From NCBI GenBank assembly GCA_949825045.1, contig OX463807.1, forward strand, positions 36,166,749 to 36,230,748: a stretch of DNA of 64,000 nt, read 5' to 3'. A program made the translations under genes and the position numbers. This DNA comes from Argyresthia goedartella (taxonomy: Eukaryota > Arthropoda > Insecta > Lepidoptera > Argyresthiidae). Under the pieces are notes generated by a model that was not told the origin of the DNA, did no database searches, and saw only the letters and a list, made by a program, of their open reading frames with translations. Below are positions 12,111 to 24,400 of this stretch, one piece after another (the stretch's first letter is position 1; every line of letters starts with the position of its first letter).

Positions 12111-12887
12111 TATCGGTACTTTTCGATAATTTTGTTGATTTAATGCAGGTGGTCTGTGGTAGAAGACCCCGCGCCCGCGCCTGCCTGATCTAGGAGTTGA
12201 TGGGAGACCAGTTGTCTAGCGATTGGTTCTCTGAGACCATAATTAATATTTTATAAATATGGAAACTAAGCTAATCGGTCTATAGTTTCCTACGTCGCTT
12301 TTGTCGCATTTATTGTGAAACAATATAATATTTGCATTACAGAATATTTACCATCATCAGCAGTTGTGGAGAACTACTGCAAGGGTTCTTTTCCCATGCA
12401 GCCCAACACTTTAAAGTCCTAAAACAAGTGGTTTTTGAAATTCGACAAAAAGTTTAACAAAAGCAAGGTTTTACCGCCACATGCTAGCTGCAAGGGAAAT
12501 AAGTTTTAAAGTGGGCTTCCACTTCGGCTACGGATACATACAATATTCACACTAAATCCTTGAAATGTAAATAAACCTTTCAGTTACACCATGTATAGTA
12601 AGGAAGTACTTATTTTTGATCCGATCATAAGGGGAACGAAAAGTATCATATTACTAAGGTTAGAATACAACCTCCTTGATCCTCAATTACTTTATGTAAC
12701 CTGATAGTTTTGTGTGACGACATAATACAATCCGGCGTGGGTGACGACACTGACAATAGTCTTTTGTTATCTATTCCAGGATCGTCTTCGTAATCTCGTC
12801 TATATCATCTTGGATATATATATCAATCATATATGATTGTTTGTTGGGTCTGAATTCAAGGTCGTAAATTGGTTTTTATTCGAAGTT
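12111..12887. other. No gene or named element recognised
   Basis: No supportable coding sequence. Confidence 0.5.
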
Positions 12888-13120
12888 ATATTATTAATAA
12901 TAATAATACCTTGGACACTATTTACACACATTGATCTAGCCCCAAACTAGGTTTCCCTGTATCTTGGGTACTAGACAACGATACACATACCTTCTTATAT
13001 AGACAAATATTATACTTAGATAGATAAACAACCATGACTAGGCTACAAACATCCGTTCTCATCAAACAAATATTTGCCCCCACCGGGACTCGAACCCGGG
13101 ACCCTTGGCTTCGTCGGCAG
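12888..13120 (-). mobile_element. tRNA-like SINE, family A
   Basis: The reverse strand gives ccgggttcgagtcccggtgg, then the standard body, ending in an aataataat tail at 12890-12910. Confidence 0.85.
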
Positions 13121-13445
13121 ATTGAGAGAAGCTCACATACATATTGAGAGCAGCTATGTGTTTTCGATACAAGCGTAAACTTTACTCAATACTCAAGTTG
13201 ACCTTCACCCACTCACCTCCCTTACGTGCCTTACGTTATCCACTCACCTCCCTTACGTGCCTTACGAGGCATCGCGACTTTGAACCTTATGCCATGGTAA
13301 TAAAATTCAAAACCTATTACGGAAATTAAATTTTCTAGAAATACCGTGGGAGGTGACTGGTTAAGGGCGCGCCCCGTGTAGAATTGAATGGGCAGAATTT
13401 GAAGTTTAAATGTTTATTTTTTAATGGTAAGGTAAACTAACTAAA

Positions 13446-13988
13446 GTTGGTTAAATCAGACACTTACCTAACGCTCTAGACCGTTAATAAAATACCGACG
13501 TTTAACCAAGTCACTAAAATTCCGTCAGTCAAGTGAGTGGACGAAACGTTTAACGAGTAGTCTAAACGTTCCTATATAGGCAACAAGACATATACAATAT
13601 AAATATTTTTTTATGTGTACTTGAGTTAATGTTTTAAGTATTTTGTCGTTCTTACATGTTCAACCAATCACGAAGGACTTCACCTAAGCTACCGCATTAT
13701 TTTTCCCTGATAATTGATGTGAAAATAAGTATATTTGCTGTGAAAACTAGTACATTTGCTGTGTAAATCAGTATTATTGATGTGCAGTTTAATATTTCCC
13801 TTCACCTAAGCTACCGCAATGTTTTGCCCTAATATAAACTGTGCTCGTGTTGCAGCTGTTGTCGTGACGCCATCTTGTTTTCCATCACGCCGGCTTTCGC
13901 TTTATTTAAATCAAAATTGGACTTGGTTAAACGTCGGCATTTAATTGACGGTCTAGAGAGTTAGTTAAGTGTCTGATTTAACCAACCA
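13446..13988. mobile_element. MITE, family G, with ~65-bp terminal inverted repeats
   Basis: Left end gttggttaaatcagacactt, right end its reverse complement; both arms carry ctctagaccgt and acgtttaaccaagt. An H-type MITE end (gatgtgcagtttaatattt) lies inside, near 13780. Confidence 0.8.
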
Positions 13989-14417
13989 ACTGCGACATAC
14001 ATACTAGAAGACTACATGCGACATGCAAACATGTGTCATGGAAACCATAAAAAAAGACTCCACAACCACATAATACTCGTACATCCATGGCACGAAGAAC
14101 TTTTTTAAACCCTCCACAGAGATTATTCCACACTATTTCAATGTATCTGTGCCGGTATTGAGTATGGGCATGTTCCAAATAATAGTTTAGACCTACTGCT
14201 ATCATTCTTTATCAATCATAAAAATTAATCATTATCATACATTTGTGACGTCATCCAAGAAACATTTGAACTCGTTTATTTTTACGAGCGAAGCAACTAT
14301 CTTTCATAATTGAACTGTGACACATACAATTACACTTTAAAGGGTGTTGTCACAATGCAACCGCCACTTGTGAAACACATCTTCACACGTTAGCGTCCGG
14401 GTAAAATAGAAAAAATG
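13989..14417. other. No gene or named element recognised
   Basis: Short open frames only; begins with ctgcgacatacat, also found in the palindrome at 62491-62546. Confidence 0.45.
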
Positions 14418-14836
14418 AAAACCGGTCAAATGCGAGTCTAACTCGCGCACGAAGGGTTCCGTACCACCGTACAATGGTAGGGATGGTGTGAAGTGTATAG
14501 TTTGGATTTTACATAGCAAAAAGTTGTTTACAAAGTTATGGGTGCGGCTACGTTCACACTCCATTTACGTAGCCAGGTGCTTTGGTAAGTTTTTATGTAG
14601 TATTGAAAGAGTTGTTGTATAGGAGCCTCCTTAAATATTTATTTTATTGTGTGTTTTAGTATTTGTTGTTATAGCGGCAATGGAAATATATCATCTGTGA
14701 AAATTTCATCTGTCTAACTATCACGGTTCATCAAGTAATACAGCCTGGTGACAGACAGACCGACGGACGGACACTGACGGACAGCGGAGGCTTAGTAATA
14801 AGGTCCCGTTTGGCACCCTCCGGGTACGGAACCCTA
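14418..14836 (-). repeat. Repeat E, complete, reverse orientation
   Basis: Minus strand runs from agggttccgtacccggaggg to the terminal hairpin and tgaccggttttcat; about 415 bp, a good full-length reference for this family. Confidence 0.85.
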
Positions 14837-16178
14837 TAAATCAAGTAGGTACTTTATCCAGTCACGTGTCCATGTGTTTTCGTAAATTACAATCGCGAAT
14901 CCCGGCGGCGACCCACTCGACAAAAACGTTTATCGCTCGTCAAGTACTGGTGCCAGTGAAAAATGGGCAAAAATTTACAATATGGACCATTGCTTTGGGA
15001 CTTCATGAGTTTTTCGTGGATAGGTCTCGATAAAGGAAGTATTTATGCAAAGTTTCTACTTGCGGAGATTCTTAGTTTTTTAGAAATTAATTATTGAAAA
15101 TCGCAAATTTTAGGCCTATTTTTTTTCTGGCTGTCAGAAGCCGAGTTGAAGACTAAAATGGTGGTGTAATAACAGTCTGTGGTCTAAAATGACAGGTAAA
15201 ACGCTTCCCGCCATTTCGTAAATGTCAAAAATGATAACTTTAGTCATCGTTCGTTGCTCTGTTATCACATTTATAAATTAAATTAGCGTTGAAACTAGTG
15301 GAAGACGATGTTTTACAACTTTAAGACGTAGGTAATTTAGTAGTTTCACAAAAGCGTTAGAAAATTTGAATCTGAACGCCCCGCTCTCTAGGCAGTCCTT
15401 CAACTCTAGAGTGTTTTTATGAGCCGTAGTAGCCGGAGCTAAAGCAATTTCAAAATGATAATGCGAATCTAGTATCTAAACATCGAAAACTAAGCGTCTG
15501 CGCAGGTGGGGGGGGGGGGGGGGGGGGAATTGGCTGGTACAGGTGGGGGTGGGATTAAGGGAGGGGTTCCACCTCTAAAATCACCAAGAATGATGTCAAA
15601 AATTACCTCCGGAGAGACATAACCTCAAAATTTTCAATCATAAATATCTCGAAAACTATGCGTCTCCGCAGGGGAGGAGTGATACCAGGGGGTTCTCTTT
15701 TCCCCCTCACAAAATCCACTAAAATCACGAACCTTACCATCCGTATTTTTAAATAGTGTTGCCACGTGTAAATGAAAAAATGTTTCTCATGAGTGCCACT
15801 ATTATTGATAGAGAGACTGAGTGGAAGTAACAAGCATGATGCATATTTCACTCCTTTTCATTGATAATAATAGAAAATTGAAGCGCCTCTGTGGCACTCT
15901 GGCGCTCAAACGGGTAAAATTATGTTTAATTCAGTATTAGTAAATGGTGGTACACTTTCCGGCAATGGTTTTTAGCCAAGATTTATTAAAATCGGTTCAG
16001 TAGTTCGAGAGTTATAAACTTCACAAGGGAGCAAGTCAGCCAAATTTAAAACCTAAGGTTACATTAATAGTGTCGGTCGAATAAGTCGAACCACCGAAAA
16101 TCTGAAATCCAGTAGGTTTGATCTGTCCGTTCTATAGCGATTGTAAGATTGTGAACGTATGATATATAGTATATATAT
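14837..16178. other. Gene-free stretch with a poly-G run
   Basis: No recognised gene. G x20 at 15508-15527. The blocks at 15482-15540 and 15645-15700 (both tcgaaaact.agcgtct.cgcaggg) look like an old local duplication. Confidence 0.5.
15508..15527 (+). repeat. Mononucleotide run (G)20
   Basis: Twenty uninterrupted G residues; length polymorphism or an assembly error is likely here. Confidence 0.95.
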
Positions 16179-16440
16179 GACGACCGGTCAAGCCTAGCTG
16201 GTAGTGACCCTGCCTAAGAAACTGACGGTCCTGGGTTCGAATCCTGGTAAGGGCAAATATTTGTGTGATGAGCATGAATATTTGTTTCTTAGTCTTGGAT
16301 GTTTTCAGTGTATGTACATAAGTATTTATCTCTATTAAAATATATCGTCGCTTAGAACCCACAACACAAGCCGTATTGAGCTTACTATGGTCCTAGTTTA
16401 ATTTGTGTAAGGTTGTCCTCTAATATTTATTTATTTATAT
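16179..16440 (+). mobile_element. tRNA-like SINE, diverged relative of family A
   Basis: Head agcctagctggtagtgaccc, B box ggttcgaatcc at about 16233, body aaatatttgtgtgatgagca, tail atttatttatttat. Confidence 0.75.
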
Positions 16441-16510
16441 TCAATGGCAACAAATATATTGTTTACAAGATCTTTAAATCAATAAATATTTAAATGATGG
16501 CAGGGTCACT

Positions 16511-16735
16511 GACGACCCGAATGGCCGAGTCGGCAGTGACAGTGGCAAATATTTGTTTGATGAAAACGGATATTTGTAGCCTAGTCATGGTTGTTTATCT
16601 ATCTAAGTTTAATATTTATCTATATAAGAAGGTATGTGTCTCGTTGTCTAGTACCCAAGATACAGGGAATCCTAGTTTGGGGCTAGATCAATGTGTGTAA
16701 ATACTGGCCAAGGTATTATAATTATTATTAAAAAT
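16511..16735 (+). mobile_element. tRNA-like SINE, family A, B box deleted
   Basis: Keeps gaatggccgagtcggcagtg and the whole body but jumps from gcagtgacagt to ggcaaatatttg, losing the B-box segment of about 45 bp. Confidence 0.8.
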
Positions 16736-17319
16736 GAGTTTTGACTCTCAAATGTGTTAAATATTCACCAAATTAAGTTCCCCAATGTGCACGGACCAAC
16801 AGTATTGGTTGTTATGGGTCACTTTCTATGGGTTTGTTATATCACAACTGTTTGTTATATTATAATACAACCTATAGAGCTGAAGCGAAATGGAGTAGAG
16901 CGAGGCGAAACATAAGCCTTATACAATTCTAAAGACGACTTTTACCACATTTTCGACAGCCGCTGAATACAGTTGAAATATTTTACAAAACAATACGGCC
17001 GTTTTAAGGGTATCCTGATTGACAGGCATGATCTTATTGACCGTGTTTTGTTTAAGCAGTGTTTAAACTGTACTTTGCGGCTGTCAAAAATGTGGTGCAA
17101 GTCCGCCTGGATATCTTAGTACGGGTATTAAGTATCCTAGCACATTGTAAGGGGACAATGGGCTGGCCTGCGTGTACGCAGTTCCCATTGTGCCCTGAGG
17201 AGTCGCCGGTGTAATGGTAGGCCAATTGACACACATTCTGGGAAAGAAACCTGTGATTGTCCTTTGCAAATAATCATAGTGGTTAGTACAATACGAGAAC
17301 TACTATCAGTGTATACTAG
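16736..17319. other. No gene or named element recognised
   Basis: Short overlapping open frames on the minus strand at 17052-17355 have no similarity I recognise. Confidence 0.45.
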
Positions 17320-17460
17320 GATTTTTAATTTGAGGCCAGAAATGTAAAGAAACAACTGTCATCTTCCAGTACAAAAAGTATAATATGAATGTCAGAGTCA
17401 AGGGTTTTGTTCTAGAACATGACAGTTGTTTGTTTACATTTCTGGCCTAAATAAAAAATC
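17320..17460. mobile_element. Foldback MITE, 141 bp
   Basis: The arm at 17320-17363 pairs with 17418-17460 (ggccagaaatgtaaa / tttacatttctggcc), about 40 of 43 matched, around a ~55-nt loop. Confidence 0.8.
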
Positions 17461-17631
17461 GCAGTATAGTGGTAAAAATTGCTTAATGACCTTGCAATTG
17501 AAATAGTCTAGTTGTGGTATCCAGTTATCCGATGAAATGTGGCGTAGCTGTCGAATTCCTAATGGGAAGGAGGAAAAAAATTACAGGTCTTCGATGTTTA
17601 TTAATTGACATTATAGTTTTTAGATCAAATC

Positions 17632-18210
17632 AAATCAAAATTTCTTTGTCACTGTAGATATTTACATAGACTTAGTAAATATCATTTTTAGGGTTCCGTA
17701 CCCAGAGGGTAAACACGGGACCCTATTACTAAGAAACCGCTGTCCGTCTGTCTGTCTGTCTGTCCCTCTGTTACCATGTTGTATTTCATTCACCCATATC
17801 TCATTCACTCATTCACAGATGAAATTTTCACAGTTGATGTATTTCTCTTGACGCTATAACAAAAAATACTATAAAACAGAATAAAATAAATATTTAAGGG
17901 GGCTCCCATACAACAATTATTTCAATACCACATACAAACTTATTAATGTACCTGCTTACGTGCATGGAGAGTGAAAGTAACAACATTTTGCAATGTAAAG
18001 TCCAAACAATTCACTCCATTCCATCCCTACCATTCTACGGTGGTACGGAACCCTTCGTGCGCGAGTAAGACTCGCACTTGACCGTTTTTTTTCTGCCTCT
18101 TCTCTACAGACCGTTGTGGGAGTAGGAGGGCAAAACAAAACTCCCATAGGTTTTTTTTTTATCTTTTTTAAAAGTGGTTGTGTTTAACAAATACAAATAT
18201 TACGATATTA
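17632..18210 (-). mobile_element. LINE 3' end split by repeat E
   Basis: Tail aatcaaatcaaatc at 17625-17640 and the 3'UTR start to 17688; the same 3'UTR resumes at about 18095 (gcctcttctctacag), as in 28801-29060. Confidence 0.7.
17690..18094 (+). repeat. Repeat E, complete, inside a LINE 3'UTR
   Basis: Full unit from agggttccgtacccagaggg to ggtacggaacccttcgtgcg and cttgaccg; about 400 bp. Confidence 0.82.
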
Positions 18211-18227
18211 ATTATTTTATCTACACA

Positions 18228-18830
18228 TGTATCATAAACCCTCTTTACTGCGTCTAAAAACCGCACGTCAGTATAATGTAAAACTATTTGGTAAAAACTC
18301 ATATTATGACATTAAAATTTCGAACGCCGGCGCCCGCCTGCGTACCGCCCCTAGTTTGATTGTGAAGTTGGTACTACAGAGCAAGCTAAACAACTGCAGA
18401 GCCACAATGCCGGCCAAACATACGGTTCCTGAACACATCAAAGAGAGATTATGATATGTCTGTAGATAAACTAGTGTATGTAACTGTACATAATAAGGCA
18501 TTAAAACTCTCGAGTGATATTATTATGAAACACTCGAGTGTTAATGCCCTCCATTATGTAGCAGTCACATAAACTACTATTATCTACCCACGAATCATAA
18601 GCCCTCTTTACAGCGTCTAAAAACCGCACGTTAAGACCAGCATAATGTAAAACTATTTGGTAAAAACTCATTTCTTATCTGAAAATTTGTACATTATGAC
18701 CATAATGTATAAATTTTAGACAAATTATGACATTGAAATTTCGAACGCCGACGCCCGCCTGCGTGCCGCCCCTAGTTTGTCTGTGAGGTTGGTACTTTTG
18801 AACAAGCTAAACAACTGCAGAACATATTAC
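18228..18830 (+). repeat. Repeat J, two tandem units with a CTCGAG hairpin
   Basis: Blocks at 18228-18450 and 18590-18820 share aaccctctttactgcgtcta / agccctctttacagcgtcta, gcccgcctgcgt and gcaagctaaacaactgcaga. Between them is a stem at 18497-18548. An inverted copy lies at 52265-52740. Confidence 0.7.
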
Positions 18831-18890
18831 ATATTACATAGTGCTGTAAGAACAGATATTGGTTTGAAATTTGAAGGATCACCCTTGTGT

Positions 18891-18912
18891 CACTCACTCA
18901 CTCACTCACTCA
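18891..18912 (+). repeat. Microsatellite (CACT)n
   Basis: Five CACT units in a row. Confidence 0.9.
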
Positions 18913-19189
18913 GTTCTGCAGTATATTTTGAGTTTAGCTTTAACGTTTTGACAATATCCTGGGGATATACATGATTTAATTTAAAATCTACACTGACGCT
19001 AGTGCTATCTTTAAAAAAAGTCTCTGTTTCATATGGAGATATGTTTAAACACTCGGTTGTGAGTAAGATTATATTGGTTAAGAATGCTTCGAAAGCAAGA
19101 GCTATTATTGGACCTTCCGTGTTTTGGATGACACTTTAAGCTGTAGGTCACGGCTACGATATCGCTACTTTATAGTAGTAGTCGTAAAA

Positions 19190-19290
19190 TCCTTGCATTA
19201 ACCCGCACTGAGCCAGCGTGGTAGAGTATGGCTTGATCTTACTCGTATCCGGGTAAAGGCCCGTGTCCCTCGGTGGGGACCATAATGGGC
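19190..19290 (+). repeat. Short dispersed repeat (agccagcgtggtagag)
   Basis: Reads gcactgagccagcgtggtag and ccgggtaaaggcc; its reverse complement recurs at 29645-29745. Probably a SINE fragment. Confidence 0.6.
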
Positions 19291-19325
19291 TATATTTATT
19301 GTTTATTTATTTACATACATATATA

Positions 19326-19537
19326 CAAGGTGACACTTAATCAGCTGACCATATTGTAGGAAATTATAGTACCCGTCATTATGAATAACTTTCTCAAAAA
19401 ACATGGCTGATCGGGTCAATGTACTGAGCGGCATTATTTTTTCCATTCGCGACAATATGTTTCTTGGGGAAAGTTATTCTATAATGATGGGTACTATCAT
19501 TCCCCAAAATATGGTCAGCTAATTAAATATCACCTTG
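19326..19537. mobile_element. Foldback MITE, 212 bp, TA flanks
   Basis: Ends caaggtgacacttaatcagc and its near reverse complement; TA at both borders fits a Tc1/mariner-type target duplication. The arms are ~75 bp. Confidence 0.8.
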
Positions 19538-19994
19538 TATTTTAGCTTAAGATTTGACAGAATATCCCATTGTTGGACCAGAAGCAATGTGTATGCCTGT
19601 TTAGGTAGGTAGCATTATTATTTTGATAATAACACGTAGGAACTATTGACTAGCAAGGCAGGTGGTCCCAGAAGAAACAAAACAATAGCAAACAATGCGT
19701 CAATTTAACACGTGACAAATATTAAGTTACAGGATGTTTCCTCTTCAAGAATCTGAATAAAGTACTTAGAGCGGCCTATACTATACATCGACAAGCGATT
19801 TATGTTTTAACGCGTGACGAAAAGGAGATCAGTAGCACTCTAGACCATCAGTAGCACTCTAGCACTGAAATGGATGGATGGATTGTAATGCAGTTTTTAT
19901 TGGCAGTAGACTTCACTACGATAGTTTTTAGCATTATTTGATTGAAATCAAATGTGTGGTTCCAAAGTCATCAGTTTAACATGGAAACAAGTGA
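19538..19994. other. No gene or named element recognised
   Basis: Low-information stretch; a short ctagaccatcagtagcactc local repeat at 19830-19865. Confidence 0.45.
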
Positions 19995-20440
19995 ACCAAA
20001 GGAGGATGGCCATAAAAAACCCAGGCCCGGCGCGAAAGTTTTGTATCTCGTATTTTAGAATACAATAGTTATAACAACAATCATTTTTTTAATTCTAAAT
20101 TCAGTGGCAAGCATGTTTTTTTTGAAAATTGTAGTTTCTTATGAATTTGTTCGACATTGCGTATTTGACACTATAGCGATGGCTTTAGAAACTGTAAGAT
20201 TACTTGCAGTTGTCGTGTATTTAGTCATTGTCATGAAACACAACCATACCTACTCCTACTAAGAGTACCTACCTTTTTTTGGAAAAAAAAACAGGGTTTC
20301 GAACATATTTTATTGGAAATAATAATTAAGCATTTAATTATTATGTAGTTACAAAATAACTACTGTATTCTAAAATATGACGTACAAAACTGTCGCGCCG
20401 GTTTATTTGTATGGACTTTGGCCATTCTCCTGTGTCTTTT
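19995..20440. mobile_element. Foldback MITE just upstream of gene 1
   Basis: The left arm (aggatggccat..ggcgcgaaagttttgta..attttagaatac) pairs with the right arm (gtattctaaaatat..acaaaactgtcgcgcc..ggccattctcc). It lies ~300 bp before the gene 1 start codon. Confidence 0.75.
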
Positions 20441-20756
20441 AGCGTTTCTTAATTTGTTGTGTCGCAGGTGTTTTATTTAATTTATTTATAGTTATTTAGT
20501 TATTACGATGAGAGTATGTACGCGTTATTAATCTTGATATGTTATGGGATAAATTCTTCTAATCAACGTTGGTAAAAGTTGTGGAATATTAAGATTGAAA
20601 ATGTAGCAATATTTTGTTTAAATAAAGCAGGCCCCTTCAGTTGCTCCGATTCACAGAAGAATTGCTTTGCATTCCTTTTTCTATTGACAATTATGAAGTA
20701 CCTTAATTCTTAACAGAATATTTCATTGTTACAGGTAGAACAACCTTAGTGATGTG
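20441..20756. other. Upstream sequence of gene 1 start
   Basis: AT-rich, with a probable intron end at 20734; no clear TATA plus initiator. Confidence 0.4.
20680..20734 (+). promoter_or_regulatory. Probable 3' end of a 5'UTR intron of gene 1
   Basis: The T-rich run ends in tttcattgttacag, followed by 22 nt to the start ATG. This reads as a splice acceptor, so the gene 1 promoter probably lies further upstream in a non-coding first exon that I cannot place. Confidence 0.45.
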
Positions 20757-21472
20757 ATGACGCAAGCTCGTGAGCCACTCAGCATCATGGATGGGAACCC
20801 GCCGACATGCAACTTCTCTAAAAGCACCAAAAAGGGCATCTACCTCTCCAAAAGCCTCGCCATTGTCGTCTGTGTTATCTTCGCACTAGCCCTTGTAGCC
20901 ACCTCCTTCATAGTCTACAACTTCGCTGCATGCCCCATTACTGACCAGCTAGCCAATGTTACAAAATTCGAACTCCATCATTGCAACGATCCGAACAAAC
21001 TCCTAGTTATACCTTTGAGTACTGAACACAGCAAACACGTCCTACCTATACAAACTACTCCTTATCCAGCCATTGAAGAAGAAAATGATACAATTACGGA
21101 TGTAAGACTGCCAACAAACGTGCGTCCAAAGAAATACTATTTAAAATTAACGCCATACATCTTTGAAGGAAACTTCACATTTGATGGAGAATTGAGTGTC
21201 TTGTTAGAAGTGAAAAATTCCACTCAACAGATAACGTTTCATGGGGTTGAGTTAACGTTTCATAGTATTCAGCTGTTCCAGAAGAGTGATGGAAGGTCCA
21301 TTAGAATTATTCGTAGAACGGAAGATTTGCCACGACAATTTCATATCATCATGCTGGCGGAAACGCTTAGGAAAGGGCAGCAGTATATCCTGAATATTAC
21401 CTACATGGGAATACTCAATGATAATCTGCATGGATTCTACAGGAGTTCTTATGAAGAGAAGAATGTAACAAG
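20757..21472 (+). CDS. APN: Gene 1 exon 1
   Basis: Codes for residues 1-238 plus two bases of 239: cytoplasmic tail, signal anchor, stalk and the start of the N-terminal beta domain ([16 protein letters not shown]). It ends ...ACAAG before donor GTAAGG, phase 2. Confidence 0.93.
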
Positions 21473-24400
21473 GTAAGGGAAAATTAATCGATATACCCTA
21501 TGGGTTTCTGCGATAGACAAATACGGGGGAGGATCTTTTTCTTACGTCTTTATGGCGCAAGATTTCCATCCCTCCCGTAACGCTCCAATATCACAGGAAA
21601 CTTACCATTTAAGTGGCAAGGGTTAAGTAAAAGTACTAGTAGTTGTTTGCGAAATTGATAACTTAGAAAGTATACAAATTCTTTGTCAACTAATTTCAAG
21701 TTGTAATAATTTCAAGTTGCAAAGTCGTTACAGTTTCAAACTGAAACGTTCGCATCGCGTTCGCTGCATAATACATGAACTGCATTACTCAGAAACAACT
21801 TTGGAACTGTAAGACGAGTTCTAGCAAGAACTTCGAAATTATGAGACACAGATCGCGTATCTTTAGGTAAAAACAAGGTGAAGGAAATGGACTAAAAGTC
21901 GACAGTCAAGACTGAATTGTTAAAGGTGGTGTGATAGGCTTAATCAAGACATTAAAAAACGAGTAAGAAGAAAGAAAGAAAAAAGAAATTAAATTTATTT
22001 GTCATAAACATAAACAAACAATAAAAAGTTAAAAAATAATAATAATGATAGGATGTAGTTTATGACAAAATGGCTTGAGTTCACGCCATTTTATAAGTAA
22101 GTAAGTGAGAGAGATACTATTTTCCCCCGGAATAAATAATCTTGTCTGAACTCCTATGTACCCTTGTGTCCTGTGTATTTGTTCTGGGGAATGTCATCAC
22201 CATCAATCAGCCCACCGCTGATAGGTACTTTTCTTTACTAATCTAATCCTGGGTTTTTAATTTTTAGTCAGTTTCCTATAACGATTCCAATTAATTTGAA
22301 ATTTGTATTCGGAAGAGGTGTGAATGCGTACGCGGAACAAGCTACACAATCGGGAAGCATTCGGTATTAGCATCTGAATGATTGGGCGGACGGAATACTA
22401 AAGAGCATGCTTTTTGTGTTCTTTATTATCTATCGCTTCAATCAATATCTTGATTAGTTTTATAGGTAACTTCTAAGGAATGCATTGGTATGATCTGTTT
22501 GATGATATAACTGCAATATAATAACTATAACCGCTTATTTAAGAGGAATAACTTGCATGATGCAAAAGGTAGTTACAAGATTAATCACATTTCTCTACTA
22601 ATCAACATTACTATACTTAGATTGGAATGATATATTAAAAAGGAAAGATCTATCTAGATCTTATTGCATTTTTTTGTGAATGTTGCTTTGATGTAGCTAA
22701 AATGTGGCTCTCAGAAACTTACAGATGACGATGATGAAGTCACATAAGCAATTAGGTAATAACTGAAATAAATAATAACAAACTAGGCGAAGAGAACTGT
22801 AAAAACCCACTTTACGTATGAAAAGGCTGACCAGTGACCAATGGCCAGACCTCTCCAGCTGCCTCACTTTAGGACGAAGATACTTGCTCTATAATTATTA
22901 ATTATGTAAAAAATCGGTGAAGTCTGAGTGGGCCTCGCACATCTACGGTCCGTACAATCGAAAAAGAAGTAACGCAAAAAACATGTATTTTGTATGAGAG
23001 CGCTCTTTAATAAAAACAATGCGTTTAGTTCATTATTTGATGCTGAAGCAGCAACAGAAATATAAATATTTTATAAAAAAAAACAACTTTCTACCTTTAA
23101 CGGTTCATGAGATAAAGCCGGCCTATATACAGACACTGACGGATGGACAGACGGACGAACAGCGGACGAAGCTTGGTAATAAGGTCCCGTTTGGCACCCT
23201 TCGAGTACCGCAGCTCTACAAAGGATTTATCAACTATTGTGCAATGTATTTCCCAGATGGATAGCCGTGACCCAGTTCCAAGCTACGGATGCCCGCCGCG
23301 CGTTCCCTTGCTGGGACGAGCCGGCACTGAAGGCGCGGTTCACCATCAGCATCGCGCGACCCAGCAACATGAGCTCCGTGTCCAATATGAACGCTGTCGG
23401 CGACCCCGTGCCGCAGTGAGTTTGCTGTTATTCTTTTTCCTTCTGTTCTTTTTGTTCTAGTGCCCATCCACTATTAGATATTGGTAGTCTATTACGAATG
23501 TTCTGTTCATGTAAATACGTTCTGACAGTCTGCGTATGTACTGATACTTATTTTTAGATTTTTCTGTCATCTCAGTGGGAGTAAGTAAGAATATTAAAGG
23601 TAAATTTTAATTTTCTTAATTTTTTACTTACTCCCAATATCCCCCAGCAGGAACATATGTTTTCAAGAATTTCATTTGGTACAATAAAGTGCAGCTTATT
23701 CCAACGTTTTGATAAGCTTTATTTTATATTTCAGCGACACACTAAAGGACTACGTATGGGATAACTATGCAGAATCCCTCCCAATGTCTACATACTTGGT
23801 AGCGTTTGCTGTTACGGACTTCGGAAAAATGAGTGTCGACAACTTCTCAGTTTGGACCAGAAGGGAGGCGCTGCCTTCTGCAGCATACGCTTTAGAAATT
23901 GGACCTAAGATATTGAGCTTCATGGAGAGCTATTATAAGATCAAGTTTCCGCTGCCGAAGATTGATATGATCGCGTTGCCGGACTTCAAGGCTGGGGCTA
24001 TGGAGAACTGGGGACTTCTGACGTTCAGGTATAATTATAAATATCAGCCATAGTCTTTTCCACCCTTTTGACGACCTCTCTGGTATTGCACGGTAGAGGC
24101 TGTGCTCCCCAAGCGAGAGATCCCGGGTTCAAATCCCACCAGGGGAGGAAGAAATAGTAATTCCCCTCTTCAAGATATTTTGGATGCTTGCGATGTCACT
24201 TTTTCTGGTTCCCACAACACAGGGTTTCCTAGTATGGGACCAGAAGCAAGGTGTGCTGTTTCTTAATTTTATATTATGTTACAGCAGCTAAGGCGAGACG
24301 TTATTTTTATATATTTTTTTCAAAACCAAGTTCGGTTTTGCAAGTCACGTCCGAGCACATGCCAGGAACCGACAGGGTGTCGCCGTCGACGGATAGGTAC

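Noticed and set aside
18891..18912. CRISPR-like or satellite array
   Set aside because: Simple CACT microsatellite; no spaced direct repeats of CRISPR type anywhere in the window.
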